DNA of 64,000 bases from CAXTEJ01 sp964243295. GTDB lineage: Bacteria > Actinomycetota > Actinomycetes > Actinomycetales > Angustibacteraceae. Location: NCBI GenBank assembly GCA_964243295.1, contig CAXTEJ010000007.1, positions 1-64,000 of the forward strand. Reading direction: 5' to 3'. Positions within the stretch are counted from its first letter, which is position 1, and each line of letters begins with the position of its first letter. Shown piece after piece: positions 1-7,375 of the stretch. A program made the position numbers and the translations under genes. The notes beneath the pieces are model-generated. The model had not been told where the DNA came from. It ran no database searches and saw nothing but the letters and a program-made list of their open reading frames with translations.

Positions 1-107
1 CGCCAGCCCACCCACGAGCCAGCCCCCCAACACTCACAGATCATGCAATCCCGGCCCGCCTGTGGATGACGCCAGCGGCGGCGGCGGCGTAGCGGGCAAC
101 CTGAGCC
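1..107. other. Window edge, no gene start seen
   Basis: No open coding region can be supported before the first gene. The stretch carries one degenerate copy of the window's 20-bp quasi-palindromic repeat at 35-54. A TGA at 102-104 closes the frame just ahead of the GTG of the first gene. Confidence 0.5.
35..54 (-). repeat. Degenerate copy of the GATC-N4-GATC repeat
   Basis: The bases cacagatcatgcaatcccgg resemble the repeat CCGTGATCATGCGATCCCGG found at 13 other places in this window. The right half (ATC-CCGG) is kept and the left arm is degraded. Its function is unknown. Confidence 0.55.
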
Positions 108-1019
108 GTGCTCCCGCCGACGCCCTTCACCCGCGCCCACCTCCGCGAAGCCGCCATCAGCCGGCGGCAGCTGATCCGCCTGCTGCGTGAGGGTGCGGTG
201 GTGCAACCGCTCCGTGGCGTATACCTCGACAGCGCGGTGCCGCTCGACCTGCCGTCGCGCGCGGCTGCGGTGGCCCTCGCCCTTCCTGACGGCGCCGTGC
301 TGTGTCGGGGCACGGTGGCGTGGCTGCTCGGCGTGGGTGACGTCCGCGGACCTCACCGGCACGTCGTACCGGCCCCCGTCGAGTGCGTCGTGCCGACGGG
401 CCGGACGCCCACGCGGCAACCGGGTCTGCGGTGCTACCAGGCCGCGGTGCCGACGTCCGACGTGGTGGAGCTGCACGGACTGCCCTGCACGAGCCCCGCG
501 CGCACCGCTGCCGACCTGGCGCGCTGGCTGCCACGCCCGATGGCTCTCGCGGCGCTCGATGCCATGGCCCACCTGTCGCTCATCCGCCCGTGGGAGGTGG
601 CGGAGGTGCTGCACCGGTTCAGCGGGTGCTCGGGCGTGCGCGTCGCTCGCGAGCTCGTCGCGTCCTGCGAGCCGCGCGCCGAGAGCTTCGGGGAGTCGTG
701 GCTGCGACTGCGGTGGCTGGACGCCGGATTCCCCAGACCCGAGGTGCAGATCTGGGTCGATGACGGCGACCGACGGCGATATCGAGTCGACCTCGGGCTG
801 CGCGAGCGCCGGCTGGGCTTCGAGTACGACGGGGAGGAGCACCACAGCGAGCGTGCGGCGATCACCCGTGACGAGGAGCGGCTGCAGCGGTTGCGCGAGA
901 TGGGGTGAGGCGTGATCTCGTTCCATCGGGGGCACGTGCTGGGGACGAGCATGGCGCTCGAGCGCGCGATCGGCGAGGTGCTCGGGATCGCGCCGCGGAT
1001 CTCGCGTCGCGCGTGGTGA
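108..1019 (+). pseudogene. AbiEi-antitoxin/DUF559-like protein, interrupted by in-frame TGA
   Basis: The intact part (108-908, GTG start, 266 aa) looks like the widespread actinobacterial proteins that join an N-terminal AbiEi-type winged-helix antitoxin domain (residues about 5-60, with SRRQLIRLLREGAV and RGVY) to a C-terminal DUF559/Vsr-like nuclease-fold domain (about 190-266: YRVDLGLRERRLGFEYDGEEHH, RDEERLQRLREMG). The frame stops at TGA 906-908, exactly where this family has a tryptophan (LxELGWxVI). Reading on in the same frame gives GVISFHRGHVLGT and ends at TGA 1017-1019, so the likely ancestor was about 303 aa. The simplest reading is a TGG to TGA nonsense change that removes the last 37 residues. 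No partner toxin gene is adjacent. The truncated protein may still fold, as the core DxxD/E-x-K-like region is present. Confidence 0.6.
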
Positions 1020-1027
1020 CCGGGGGT

Positions 1028-1163
1028 CCGGGATCGCAAGATCACGGGAGAGTCATCGGGCCGGGATCGCATGATCACGGCGGACCGTGGCCGCAAGCGA
1101 GCCGGGATCGCATGATCACGGCGGACGGGTGGCCGCAGCTGAGCCGGGATCGCATGATCACGG
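1028..1163 (+). repeat. Four copies of 20-bp quasi-palindromic repeat
   Basis: Copies of CCGGGATCGCATGATCACGG lie at 1028-1047 (one mismatch, AAGATC), 1061-1080, 1102-1121 and 1144-1163, spaced 33-42 bp apart, between the broken first gene and the 3' end of clpX. The arms CCGGGATC and GATCACGG are complementary at 7 of 8 positions around a 4-nt GCAT centre. Read on the opposite strand they leave the clpX 3' end as CCGTGATCATGCGATCCCGG, the same orientation seen behind mntH and tesB in this window. Confidence 0.85.
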
Positions 1164-1209
1164 CGGAGGGGGCGCGCCGGCCAGGCGTGCGCGGTGCGTG
1201 CGGCGGGGG

Positions 1210-2493
1210 TCAGGCCGACTTCTCGCGGGGGGCGCGCTTGCGGGGCTCGGGGGCGTCGCGGCGCACGATCGTCGGGTTGACGTTGTCGAGCACGACCGCG
1301 CGGTTGACCACGACGCGGGCGATGCCGTCGTCGCTGGGCACGTCGAACATCACCGGCAGCAGCACCTCCTCGACGATCGCGCGCAGGCCGCGGGCCCCGG
1401 TGCCACGCAGGATGGCCTGCTCGGCGACGGCCTGCAGGGCGTCGGGGGTGAACTCGAGCTCGACGCCGTCGATCTCGAACATGCGCTGGTACTGCTTGAT
1501 CAGCGCGTTGCGCGGCGTGGTGAGGATGCGCACCAGCGCGTCGCGGTCGAGGTTCGACACCGTGGTGATGACGGGCAGGCGGCCGATGAACTCGGGGATG
1601 AGCCCGAACTTCATGAGGTCCTCGGGCATGACGTCGCCGTAGACGTCCTGCGGCACCTCGGAGGCGATGTGCAGCTCGGCGCCGAAGCCGAGGCCCTTGC
1701 GCCCGGCCCGCTGCTCGATGAGCTGGTCGAGCCCGGCGAAGGCGCCACCCACGATGAACAGCACGTTCGTGGTGTCGATCTGGATGAACTCCTGGTGGGG
1801 GTGCTTGCGCCCACCCTGCGGCGGCACCGACGCGGTGGTGCCCTCGAGGATCTTCAGCAGCGCCTGCTGCACGCCCTCGCCCGACACGTCGCGCGTGATC
1901 GACGGGTTCTCGCTCTTGCGGGCGATCTTGTCGACCTCGTCGATGTAGATGATGCCCGTCTCGGCCTTCTTGACGTCGTAGTCAGCGGCCTGGATGAGCT
2001 TGAGGAGGATGTTCTCGACGTCCTCGCCGACGTAGCCCGCCTCGGTCAGCGCCGTCGCGTCGGCGATGGCGAAGGGCACGTTGAGCATCCGCGCGAGGGT
2101 CTGGGCGAGGTAGGTCTTGCCGCACCCCGTGGGCCCGATGAGCAGGATGTTCGACTTGGCGATGTCGATGGCCTCGTCGCCCTTGCGGGACGGCTCAGCG
2201 GCCTGGATGCGCTTGTAGTGGTTGTAGACCGCGACGGCGAGGGCCTTCTTGGCCGGCACCTGGCCCACGACGTACTGCTCGAGGAAGTCGAAGATCTCAC
2301 GCGGCTTGGGCAGCTCGTCGAGCCCGAGGTCGCTGGTCTCGGCCAGCTCCTCCTCGATGATCTCGTTGCACAGGTCGATGCACTCGTCGCAGATGTAGAC
2401 GCCAGGGCCGGCGATGAGCTTCTTGACCTGCTTCTGGCTCTTGCCGCAGAAGGAGCACTTGAGCAGGTCACCACCGTCTCCGATGCGCGCCAC
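1210..2493 (-). CDS. clpX: ATP-dependent Clp protease ATP-binding subunit ClpX
   Basis: ClpX is the AAA+ unfoldase that recognises substrates and threads them into the ClpP chamber in the cytoplasm. The 427-aa protein has the usual length. An N-terminal C4 zinc domain is visible (C13, C16, C35, C38), followed by Walker A GPTGCGKT (120-127), Walker B IIYIDEVDK, and a sensor/arginine-finger region in GTGARGLRAIVEE. The GTG start is preceded by GAGGAG at good distance. It lies 225 bp downstream of clpP2 on the same strand, so it may be co-transcribed or use its own promoter in that gap. A CGC-N5-GCG motif at 2640-2650 there weakly resembles a ClgR box. Identification is certain from the motifs and from the clpP1-clpP2 neighbours. 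Confidence 0.97.
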   Translation of the reverse strand: MARIGDGGDLLKCSFCGKSQKQVKKLIAGPGVYICDECIDLCNEIIEEELAETSDLGLDELPKPREIFDFLEQYVVGQVPAKKALAVAVYNHYKRIQAAEPSRKGDEAIDIAKSNILLIGPTGCGKTYLAQTLARMLNVPFAIADATALTEAGYVGEDVENILLKLIQAADYDVKKAETGIIYIDEVDKIARKSENPSITRDVSGEGVQQALLKILEGTTASVPPQGGRKHPHQEFIQIDTTNVLFIVGGAFAGLDQLIEQRAGRKGLGFGAELHIASEVPQDVYGDVMPEDLMKFGLIPEFIGRLPVITTVSNLDRDALVRILTTPRNALIKQYQRMFEIDGVELEFTPDALQAVAEQAILRGTGARGLRAIVEEVLLPVMFDVPSDDGIARVVVNRAVVLDNVNPTIVRRDAPEPRKRAPREKSA

Positions 2494-2718
2494 GGGTGAG
2501 CTCCTCGATGTTCGTCAGGTCTGGTGCGTCAGGGCGCGGCTGGTCGTTGCCGGGCCCGCGGGGTCACGCGACGCTACCTCGCCGGGTGTGTGCTGCGTCC
2601 CCATTAGACGCCGGTGTCGGCACATCCGTCTGCATGATTCGCGCAGAGCGGACGCGCGCACTCGGCCGGACGTCGGCGCCGCGGGGCCGCTGCCAGGCGG
2701 CGACGCCCGCGGCGGCGG
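2494..2718. other. clpP2-clpX intergenic spacer
   Basis: This 225-bp gap shows no convincing gene. It probably holds the leader of clpX. The only motif noted is CGCGCAGAGCG at 2640-2650, a CGC-N5-GCG arrangement with several mismatches to the actinobacterial ClgR box. Confidence 0.4.
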
Positions 2719-3396
2719 TCAGACGGTCGTCGACGCCTTGCGGCTCGCGAGCACCTCGTCGATCAGGCCGTACTCGAGGGCCTGGTCGGCGGTGAGGATC
2801 TTGTCGCGCTCGATGTCGAGGCGGACCTGCTCAGGGCTGCGCCCGCTGTGCATCGAGAGCGTCTCCTCGAGCCAGCTGCGCATGCGCAGGACCTCGTTGG
2901 CCTGGATCTCGAGGTCGCTCGCCATGCCACCGGTGCCCTCCATCGCCGGCTGGTGGATCATGATGCGGGCGTTGGGCAGCGCGTAGCGCTTGCCGGTGGC
3001 GCCCGCCCCCAGGATCACGGCGGCCGCGCTGGCGGCCTGGCCCAGCACGTAGGTCTGGATGTCGGGGCGGACGTACTGCATGGTGTCGTAGATGGCCGTG
3101 AGCGCCGTGAACGAGCCGCCGGGCGAGTTGATGTACATGAGGATGTCGCGGTCGGGGTCCTGCGACTCCAGCACGATCAGCTGGGCGATGATGTCGTCCG
3201 CCGAGGCGTCGTCGACCTGCACACCGAGGAAGATGATCCGGTCCTCGAAGAGCTTGGTGTAGGGGTCGGTGCGCTTCATCCCGTAGGACGTGCGCTCCTC
3301 GAACTGCGGCAGGATGTAGCGGCTGGTGGGCGCCGGCTGGCTCAGCCGGCCGCCGGCACGCGGCAGCGACAGGCCGCCGTCTGGGCTGGGGTTCAT
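2719..3396 (-). CDS. clpP2: ATP-dependent Clp protease proteolytic subunit ClpP2
   Basis: This is one of two adjacent ClpP serine-protease subunits, which in actinobacteria assemble as a mixed ClpP1P2 tetradecamer docked to ClpX or ClpC. The ATG at 3396 gives 225 aa. The frame stays open further upstream, but only through the neighbouring clpP1 gene. The catalytic triad is recognisable as S123 (GQAASAAA), H148 (IMIHQPA) and D198 (DIERDKI). The N-terminal 35 residues are an extended, probably processed, leader. It sits 47 bp downstream of clpP1 on the same strand, so the two are surely co-transcribed. Confidence 0.95.
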   Translation of the reverse strand: MNPSPDGGLSLPRAGGRLSQPAPTSRYILPQFEERTSYGMKRTDPYTKLFEDRIIFLGVQVDDASADDIIAQLIVLESQDPDRDILMYINSPGGSFTALTAIYDTMQYVRPDIQTYVLGQAASAAAVILGAGATGKRYALPNARIMIHQPAMEGTGGMASDLEIQANEVLRMRSWLEETLSMHSGRSPEQVRLDIERDKILTADQALEYGLIDEVLASRKASTTV

Positions 3397-3443
3397 CGCG
3401 CGGATCTCCTGGATCTTGAGGGTGGTCGTCGTGGAGGTGGTGG

Positions 3444-4067
3444 TCACTCGGGCGCGGTGCCACCGGCACCGGCCGCGAGCATCGCGCGGTCGTAGACGTG
3501 GTCGACGAACCCGTAGTCCTTCGCCGCGTCGGCGGTGAACCAGCGGTCGCGGTCGGAGTCCTTCTCGATCTGCTCCACCGACTGTCCGGTGTGCTGGGCG
3601 ATCAGCGCGGCCATCTCGCGCTTGATGTGGAGCATCTGCTCGGCCTGGATGGCGATGTCGCTCGCGGTGCCGCCGATGCCGCCGGACGGCTGGTGCATCA
3701 TGATCCGCGCGTGAGGGGTCGCGTAGCGCTTGCCGGGCGCGCCGGCCGAGAGCAGGAACTGCCCCATCGACGCGGCCAGGCCCATCGCCACGGTCGAGAC
3801 GTCGGGCTTGATCCACTGCATGGTGTCGAAGATGGCCATGCCGGCCGTCACCGAGCCACCGGGTGAGTTGATGTAGAGGTAGATGTCCTTCTCGTCGTCC
3901 TCGGCGGCGAGCAGCAGCAGCTGGGCGCAGATCGCGTTCGCGTTGTCCTCGCGCACGTCGGAGCCCAGGAAGATGATGCGCTCCTTGAGCAGGCGGTTGT
4001 AGATGTGGTCGTCAAGGCCCATGCCCTGCTGCGGCGCCCGCGCCGTGACGATGCCGGTCTGGCTCAC
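3444..4067 (-). CDS. clpP1: ATP-dependent Clp protease proteolytic subunit ClpP1
   Basis: This is the first gene of the clpP1P2 pair. The 207-aa protein shows the ClpP fold motifs YINSPGGSVTAG, catalytic S100 in GLAASMGQ, H125 in IMMHQPSGG and D174 in DSDRDRW. GTG 4067 is preceded by GGGAGA. The gene has its own promoter region: a -10-like TAGGGT at 4134-4129 and, about 105 bp upstream of the start, a candidate ClgR box at 4174-4191. A strong hairpin behind tig separates the two genes, so clpP1P2 expression is probably independent of trigger factor. Confidence 0.96.
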   Translation of the reverse strand: MSQTGIVTARAPQQGMGLDDHIYNRLLKERIIFLGSDVREDNANAICAQLLLLAAEDDEKDIYLYINSPGGSVTAGMAIFDTMQWIKPDVSTVAMGLAASMGQFLLSAGAPGKRYATPHARIMMHQPSGGIGGTASDIAIQAEQMLHIKREMAALIAQHTGQSVEQIEKDSDRDRWFTADAAKDYGFVDHVYDRAMLAAGAGGTAPE

Positions 4068-4128
4068 GCTGGTCTCCCGTGGTGTCGCCCCGGCCTGGCC
4101 GGGGGTCGGTGCTGCTGTCCTGTCATCG

Positions 4129-4134
4129 ACCCTA
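4129..4134 (-). promoter_or_regulatory. -10 hexamer of clpP1P2 promoter (TAGGGT)
   Basis: TAGGGT on the minus strand fits the actinobacterial TAnnnT -10 rule and lies about 60 nt ahead of the clpP1 GTG. No good -35 is visible 16-18 bp upstream, as expected for an activator-dependent promoter. Confidence 0.45.
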
Positions 4135-4173
4135 ACGTCCGCCTCCGACGCTCCACTCCCCCTCGAGCGTCGT

Positions 4174-4191
4174 GTTCGCCGTGGGCGCAGC
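4174..4191 (-). promoter_or_regulatory. Candidate ClgR operator upstream of clpP1P2
   Basis: On the clpP1 strand the site reads GCTGCGCCCACGGCGAAC. It matches the core of the ClgR consensus recalled for corynebacteria and streptomycetes (CGC-Y-N-A-N-R-GCG-W-W-S) at every specified core base and misses only the two outer left W positions. ClgR is the known activator of clpP1P2 in these bacteria. It lies about 40 bp upstream of the -10 hexamer, a normal activator position. Confidence 0.5.
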
Positions 4192-4224
4192 CTGCGCTCA
4201 CGGCGAGGACGCGGGCACGCAAGC

Positions 4225-4262
4225 GGGGCCCGGCAGCGAGCAGGTGCTCGCTGCCGGGCCCC
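4225..4262 (-). terminator. Perfect 18-bp hairpin after tig
   Basis: Positions 4225-4242 and 4245-4262 are exact reverse complements (starting GGGGCCCGGCAGCG) around a 2-nt gap. It begins 13 bp after the tig stop and has no T run, like the other long hairpins in this window. Confidence 0.75.
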
Positions 4263-4274
4263 CGGCGTGAGGCG

Positions 4275-5810
4275 TCAGGACCGGCTGGGCTCGGCCGCCT
4301 GGTCGCCGGCCGGCTCGTCGCCGCCGGTCTCGTCAGACACGGCGCCGGCCTCGTCCAGGTCCTCGCTCCCCTCAGCCAGGACGGTCCCCGCAGCCACGAC
4401 GTCGACCTCGTCAGCCAGGACGTCGGTCTCCTCGGCCGCGAGGTCCGCGTCGTCCGCCTCGTCCGCGGCGAGCAGCTCGTCACCCTCGAGATCGGCCTCG
4501 GCCGCCTCGGCGGCGGCGAGGACGGCCTCGGTCTCGTCGTCCTCGGGGCGCAGCGCCTCCAGGTCGACGACGTTGCCGCTGGCGTCGGTGATCTTCGCGT
4601 GCTCCAGGACCACGGCGAGCGCCTTGCGACGCGACACCTCGGCCACCATGCCCTGCACCTGCCCGGCCTCGTCGACGGCCTTGGCGAACGCGTCGGGGCT
4701 CATGCCGTACTGCTGCGCCGACAGCACGAGGTACTCGATGAGCTCGGGCTGGGTGACCTGCACCTGCTCCTTCTCGACGATGGCGTCGAGCAGGAACTGG
4801 GTCTGCAGGGCCTTGGTGGCGTTCTCGGTCACCTCGGCGCGGTGCTCGTCGTCCTCGAGCCGGTTCTCGCCCTCGAGGTGGGAGTGCACCTCGGCCTCGA
4901 CCAGCGCCGGGGGCACCGGGATCGCGGTGGCGTCGAGCAGCGCGTCGAGCACCTTGTCGCGGGCCTGGATGCCCTGCTGCAGGCGCCCCGCCTCCTCGGC
5001 CTTCCCGCGCAGGTCGGCGGTCAGCTCGTCGAGGCTGTCGAACTCGCTGGCCAGCTGGGCGAAGTCGTCGTCGAGCTCGGGCAGCTCACGCTCCTTGACC
5101 GATCCGACGGTGACGGTGACGTGCGCGTTCTGCCCCTCGCGGTCGCCACCCGCGAGCGGCGCCTCGAAGGTGGTGGTGTCGCCGGCCGACAGCCCCGTGA
5201 GCGCCTCGTCGAGGCCCTCCAGCATGTTCTTGCTGCCGATCTCGTAGGACACGCCGGTGACGGCGTCGATCTGCTCGCCGTCGATCTCGGCTGCCAGGTC
5301 GATGGAGACGAAGTCGCCCTCGACCGCGGCCCGCTCGACACCGACGAGGGTGCCGAAGCGCTGGCGCAGGCCGGTGAGCTCGGTCTCGACGTCCGCGTCG
5401 GCCACCTCGACGTCGTCGACGTCGACCGCGATGCTGGCGTAGTCGGGCAGCTCGACGGTCGGGCGCACGTCGACCTCGACGGTGAAGGCGAGCTCGCCGC
5501 CGGACGCCGGGTCGGGCACCGAGGTGACGTCGACCTCGGGTTGGCCGAGGGGGCGGATCTGGGACTCCTCGACCGCCTGGCCGTAGAAGCGCGGCAGCGC
5601 GTCGTTGACGGCCTCCTCGATCACCGCGCCGCGGCCGACGCGCTGGTCGATGATGCGGGCCGGCACCTTGCCCCGGCGAAAGCCCGGGATCTGCACCTGG
5701 GCCCCGATGGTCTTGTACGCCGCGTCCAGGCTGGGCTTGAGCTCGTCGAAGGGCACCTCGACGGTGAGCTTGACCCGGGTGGGGTTGAGGGTCTCGACGG
5801 CACTCTTCAC
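4275..5810 (-). CDS. tig: Trigger factor, ribosome-associated chaperone and prolyl isomerase
   Basis: Trigger factor binds at the ribosome exit tunnel and folds nascent chains. The 511-aa protein starts at GTG 5810 (KSAVETLNPTRVKL), preceded by AGGAG; a longer frame to 5906 has no such site. The ribosome-binding signature GFRRGKVPARIIDQRVG is near residue 45. The FKBP-type isomerase domain spans about 155-240 and the chaperone domain about 250-430. The last 80 or so residues are a low-complexity acidic Ala/Asp/Glu tail, longer than in E. coli but common in actinobacteria. It precedes clpP1P2-clpX on the same strand, the conserved actinobacterial order. Confidence 0.96.
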   Translation of the reverse strand: MKSAVETLNPTRVKLTVEVPFDELKPSLDAAYKTIGAQVQIPGFRRGKVPARIIDQRVGRGAVIEEAVNDALPRFYGQAVEESQIRPLGQPEVDVTSVPDPASGGELAFTVEVDVRPTVELPDYASIAVDVDDVEVADADVETELTGLRQRFGTLVGVERAAVEGDFVSIDLAAEIDGEQIDAVTGVSYEIGSKNMLEGLDEALTGLSAGDTTTFEAPLAGGDREGQNAHVTVTVGSVKERELPELDDDFAQLASEFDSLDELTADLRGKAEEAGRLQQGIQARDKVLDALLDATAIPVPPALVEAEVHSHLEGENRLEDDEHRAEVTENATKALQTQFLLDAIVEKEQVQVTQPELIEYLVLSAQQYGMSPDAFAKAVDEAGQVQGMVAEVSRRKALAVVLEHAKITDASGNVVDLEALRPEDDETEAVLAAAEAAEADLEGDELLAADEADDADLAAEETDVLADEVDVVAAGTVLAEGSEDLDEAGAVSDETGGDEPAGDQAAEPSRS

Positions 5811-6007
5811 TGCGGGGGTCTCCTGCGGGTGTCGGGGGCGTGCTCGGTGGTGTGCTGGGTGCAGGCTCGTCCGGCGGCCACCAGCGCACGTGGCACGACA
5901 GGCCATGCTAACGGCGGGCGCTCCGAGGCCCCAATCGTCAGCCGTGCCGGCCCCGCGCCGCCTCAGGCATCAACCGCCGGTGCGGTACGACGGCCCGCAG
6001 CCGCCGC

Positions 6008-6084
6008 TGGTCGGGGTACCCGGATTCGAACCGGGGGCCTTCCGCTCCCAAAGCGGACGCGCTACCAAGCTGCGCCACACCCCG
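6008..6084 (-). tRNA. tRNA-Pro (anticodon TGG)
   Basis: The minus strand folds as a tRNA. The acceptor CGGGGTG pairs with TACCCCG, the D arm is GGCGCAGCTTGGTAGCGC, the anticodon loop TTTGGGA sits between TCCGC and GCGGA, and the T arm has GGTTCGAATCC. Anticodon TGG reads CCA and other proline codons. The discriminator A and CCA are encoded. Confidence 0.95.
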
Positions 6085-6126
6085 TCACCGCCCACGGTAG
6101 TGGACGCGCCGGGGCGGGCGGCACCC

Positions 6127-6570
6127 TCAGACCCGGTCGAGCACGACGACCGGGATCTCACGGTCGGTCTTGGTGGCGTACTCGTCGTAGGCAGGCCAGA
6201 TCACGGCCATGTCCTGCCACAGCCGCGCGCGCTCGTCACCGCTCGCCACGCGGGCACGGGCGCCGAACACCTCGGTGCCGACCTGCACCTCGACGTCCCG
6301 CTCGGCCTCGAGGTTGAGGAACCACGCGGGGTGCTGGGGCGCACCACCCTTGGAGGCCACGACGACGTGGGCGTCGCCCGCGGTGCCGTAGATCAGCGCC
6401 GTCCGGCGCCGGACCCCGCTCCTGCGACCGGTGGTGGTCAGCAGCAGCGTCGGCACGCCGTTCCAGTCGTGGCCCTGCTCGCCGCCGCTCTCGACGTACT
6501 GGCGGGTGTGCTCGTTGACCCAGTCCACCGGGCTGTCGACGGGCTGGTCGGGGCTGTCGGGCTGGGACAT
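6127..6570 (-). CDS. Nitroreductase/deazaflavin (F420)-dependent oxidoreductase family protein
   Basis: This small (147 aa) protein has the split-barrel signature of the DDN/DUF385 family: LLLTTTGRRSGVRRRTALIYGTAGDAHVVVASKGGAPQHPAW, then a C-terminal ARLWQDMAVIWPAYDEYATKTDREIPVVVLDRV. Members bind deazaflavin F420 or related flavins and reduce diverse substrates; the physiological substrate here is unknown. ATG 6570 is preceded by AGGAGG and is preferred to the upstream GTG at 6609. It stands alone between the Pro and Gly tRNA genes. Confidence 0.85.
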   Translation of the reverse strand: MSQPDSPDQPVDSPVDWVNEHTRQYVESGGEQGHDWNGVPTLLLTTTGRRSGVRRRTALIYGTAGDAHVVVASKGGAPQHPAWFLNLEAERDVEVQVGTEVFGARARVASGDERARLWQDMAVIWPAYDEYATKTDREIPVVVLDRV

Positions 6571-6672
6571 CGCTGCTCCTCCTGGGACCTCTCGGTGGTG
6601 ACGGACCACCGGGTAGGGTGACCCGCACCGGTGCTGGTGTCGAGGCTACGTCTCGCCCGTGGGCACCGGCTC

Positions 6673-6746
6673 GCGGGTGTAGCTCAATGGCAGAGCCCCA
6701 GCCTTCCAAGCTGGCCATGCCGGTTCGATCCCGGTCACCCGCTCCA
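6673..6746 (+). tRNA. tRNA-Gly (anticodon TCC)
   Basis: Acceptor GCGGGTG pairs with CACCCGC, the D arm is AGCTCAATGGCAGAGC, the anticodon stem CCAGC/GCTGG holds loop CTTCCAA, and the T arm is CCGGTTCGATCCCGG. The CCA end is encoded at 6744-6746. A TAGGGT hexamer at 6614-6619 may be its -10. Confidence 0.95.
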
Positions 6747-6793
6747 CCCGGTCATCGCGGGCCGTGGCAACGGACGTCGGCCATACTCGCCGC

Positions 6794-7375
6794 ATGGTCG
6801 ACCCCGCACCGCTGACGGCGCGGGAGGAGCACGCCTGGCGCGTGCTCGTGCGGTTGATGGTGGTGCTGCCCCGCGCCATCGACGAGGACCTCGCGACGCG
6901 CTCGGGCGGGGTCAGCCTCACGCGGTACGTCGTGCTCATGCGGCTGTCGGAGGCGCAGGAGCGGTCGATGCGGATGAGCGCGCTGGCCGACGCGGCGTCC
7001 ATCTCGCCGAGCCGGATGACCCGGATCATCCAGGCGATGCACGCGGACGGGCTGGTCGAGCGCCGCACCGCACCCGGCGACGCCCGGGCCAGCCTCGCCA
7101 CGCTCACCGACGCGGGGCTGCAGCTGCTGCAGCACACCTGGCCGGCGCACCTCGCGGGAGTCCGGGCCCTGGTCATGGACCACCTCGCCCCCGACGACCT
7201 CGCGGGCTTCATCCGCATCACCGAGCGGCTGCTGAGCGCGATCGACGCGGCGACCGTGGCGGCGGGCGTCGATACCAGGGCCTGCGACGGGCCCGGGCAG
7301 GCACCCCCGCCCGCCTCACCGGGCGCGGTCGACGCTTGCAGCCATCAGGCCGCCTGGCAGCTCGGGCAGCGGTAG
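6794..7375 (+). CDS. MarR family transcriptional regulator
   Basis: The 193-aa protein has the MarR winged helix-turn-helix in residues about 25-130: GGVSLTRYVVLMRLSEA, RMSALADAASISPSRMTRIIQAM, DGLVERRTAPGDARASLATLTDAG. The recognition helix and wing are complete. ATG 6794 (VDPAPLTAREEHAW) is chosen; an upstream GTG adds ten unlikely residues. Its ligand and targets are unknown. Its 3' end overlaps the convergent nei gene by 31 bp, and the C-terminal Pro/Ala-rich tail encoded near there looks like read-out beyond the conserved fold. Confidence 0.88.
   Translation: MVDPAPLTAREEHAWRVLVRLMVVLPRAIDEDLATRSGGVSLTRYVVLMRLSEAQERSMRMSALADAASISPSRMTRIIQAMHADGLVERRTAPGDARASLATLTDAGLQLLQHTWPAHLAGVRALVMDHLAPDDLAGFIRITERLLSAIDAATVAAGVDTRACDGPGQAPPPASPGAVDACSHQAAWQLGQR

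Noticed and set aside
906..908. TGA of the first gene as selenocysteine
   Set aside because: No SECIS-like hairpin was seen and Trp, not Cys, is expected at that residue.
1028..1163. CRISPR array from the regularly spaced 20-bp repeats
   Set aside because: Spacers are only 13-22 bp here, vary in length and no cas genes are present; copies are scattered elsewhere with no leader.
1087..2499. Long rightward open frame opposite clpX
   Set aside because: It is the antisense shadow of clpX; high GC keeps several frames open. The translation is Val/Leu/Asp/Arg-rich with no family motif.
3397..3816. Extended clpP2 starting inside clpP1
   Set aside because: The N-terminal extension is out-of-frame clpP1 sequence; ATG 3396 begins a normal ClpP2.
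4005..6317. 770-codon open frame opposite clpP1 and tig
   Set aside because: Mirror of two certain genes and of a tRNA; it runs through the tRNA-Pro gene and the tig terminator.
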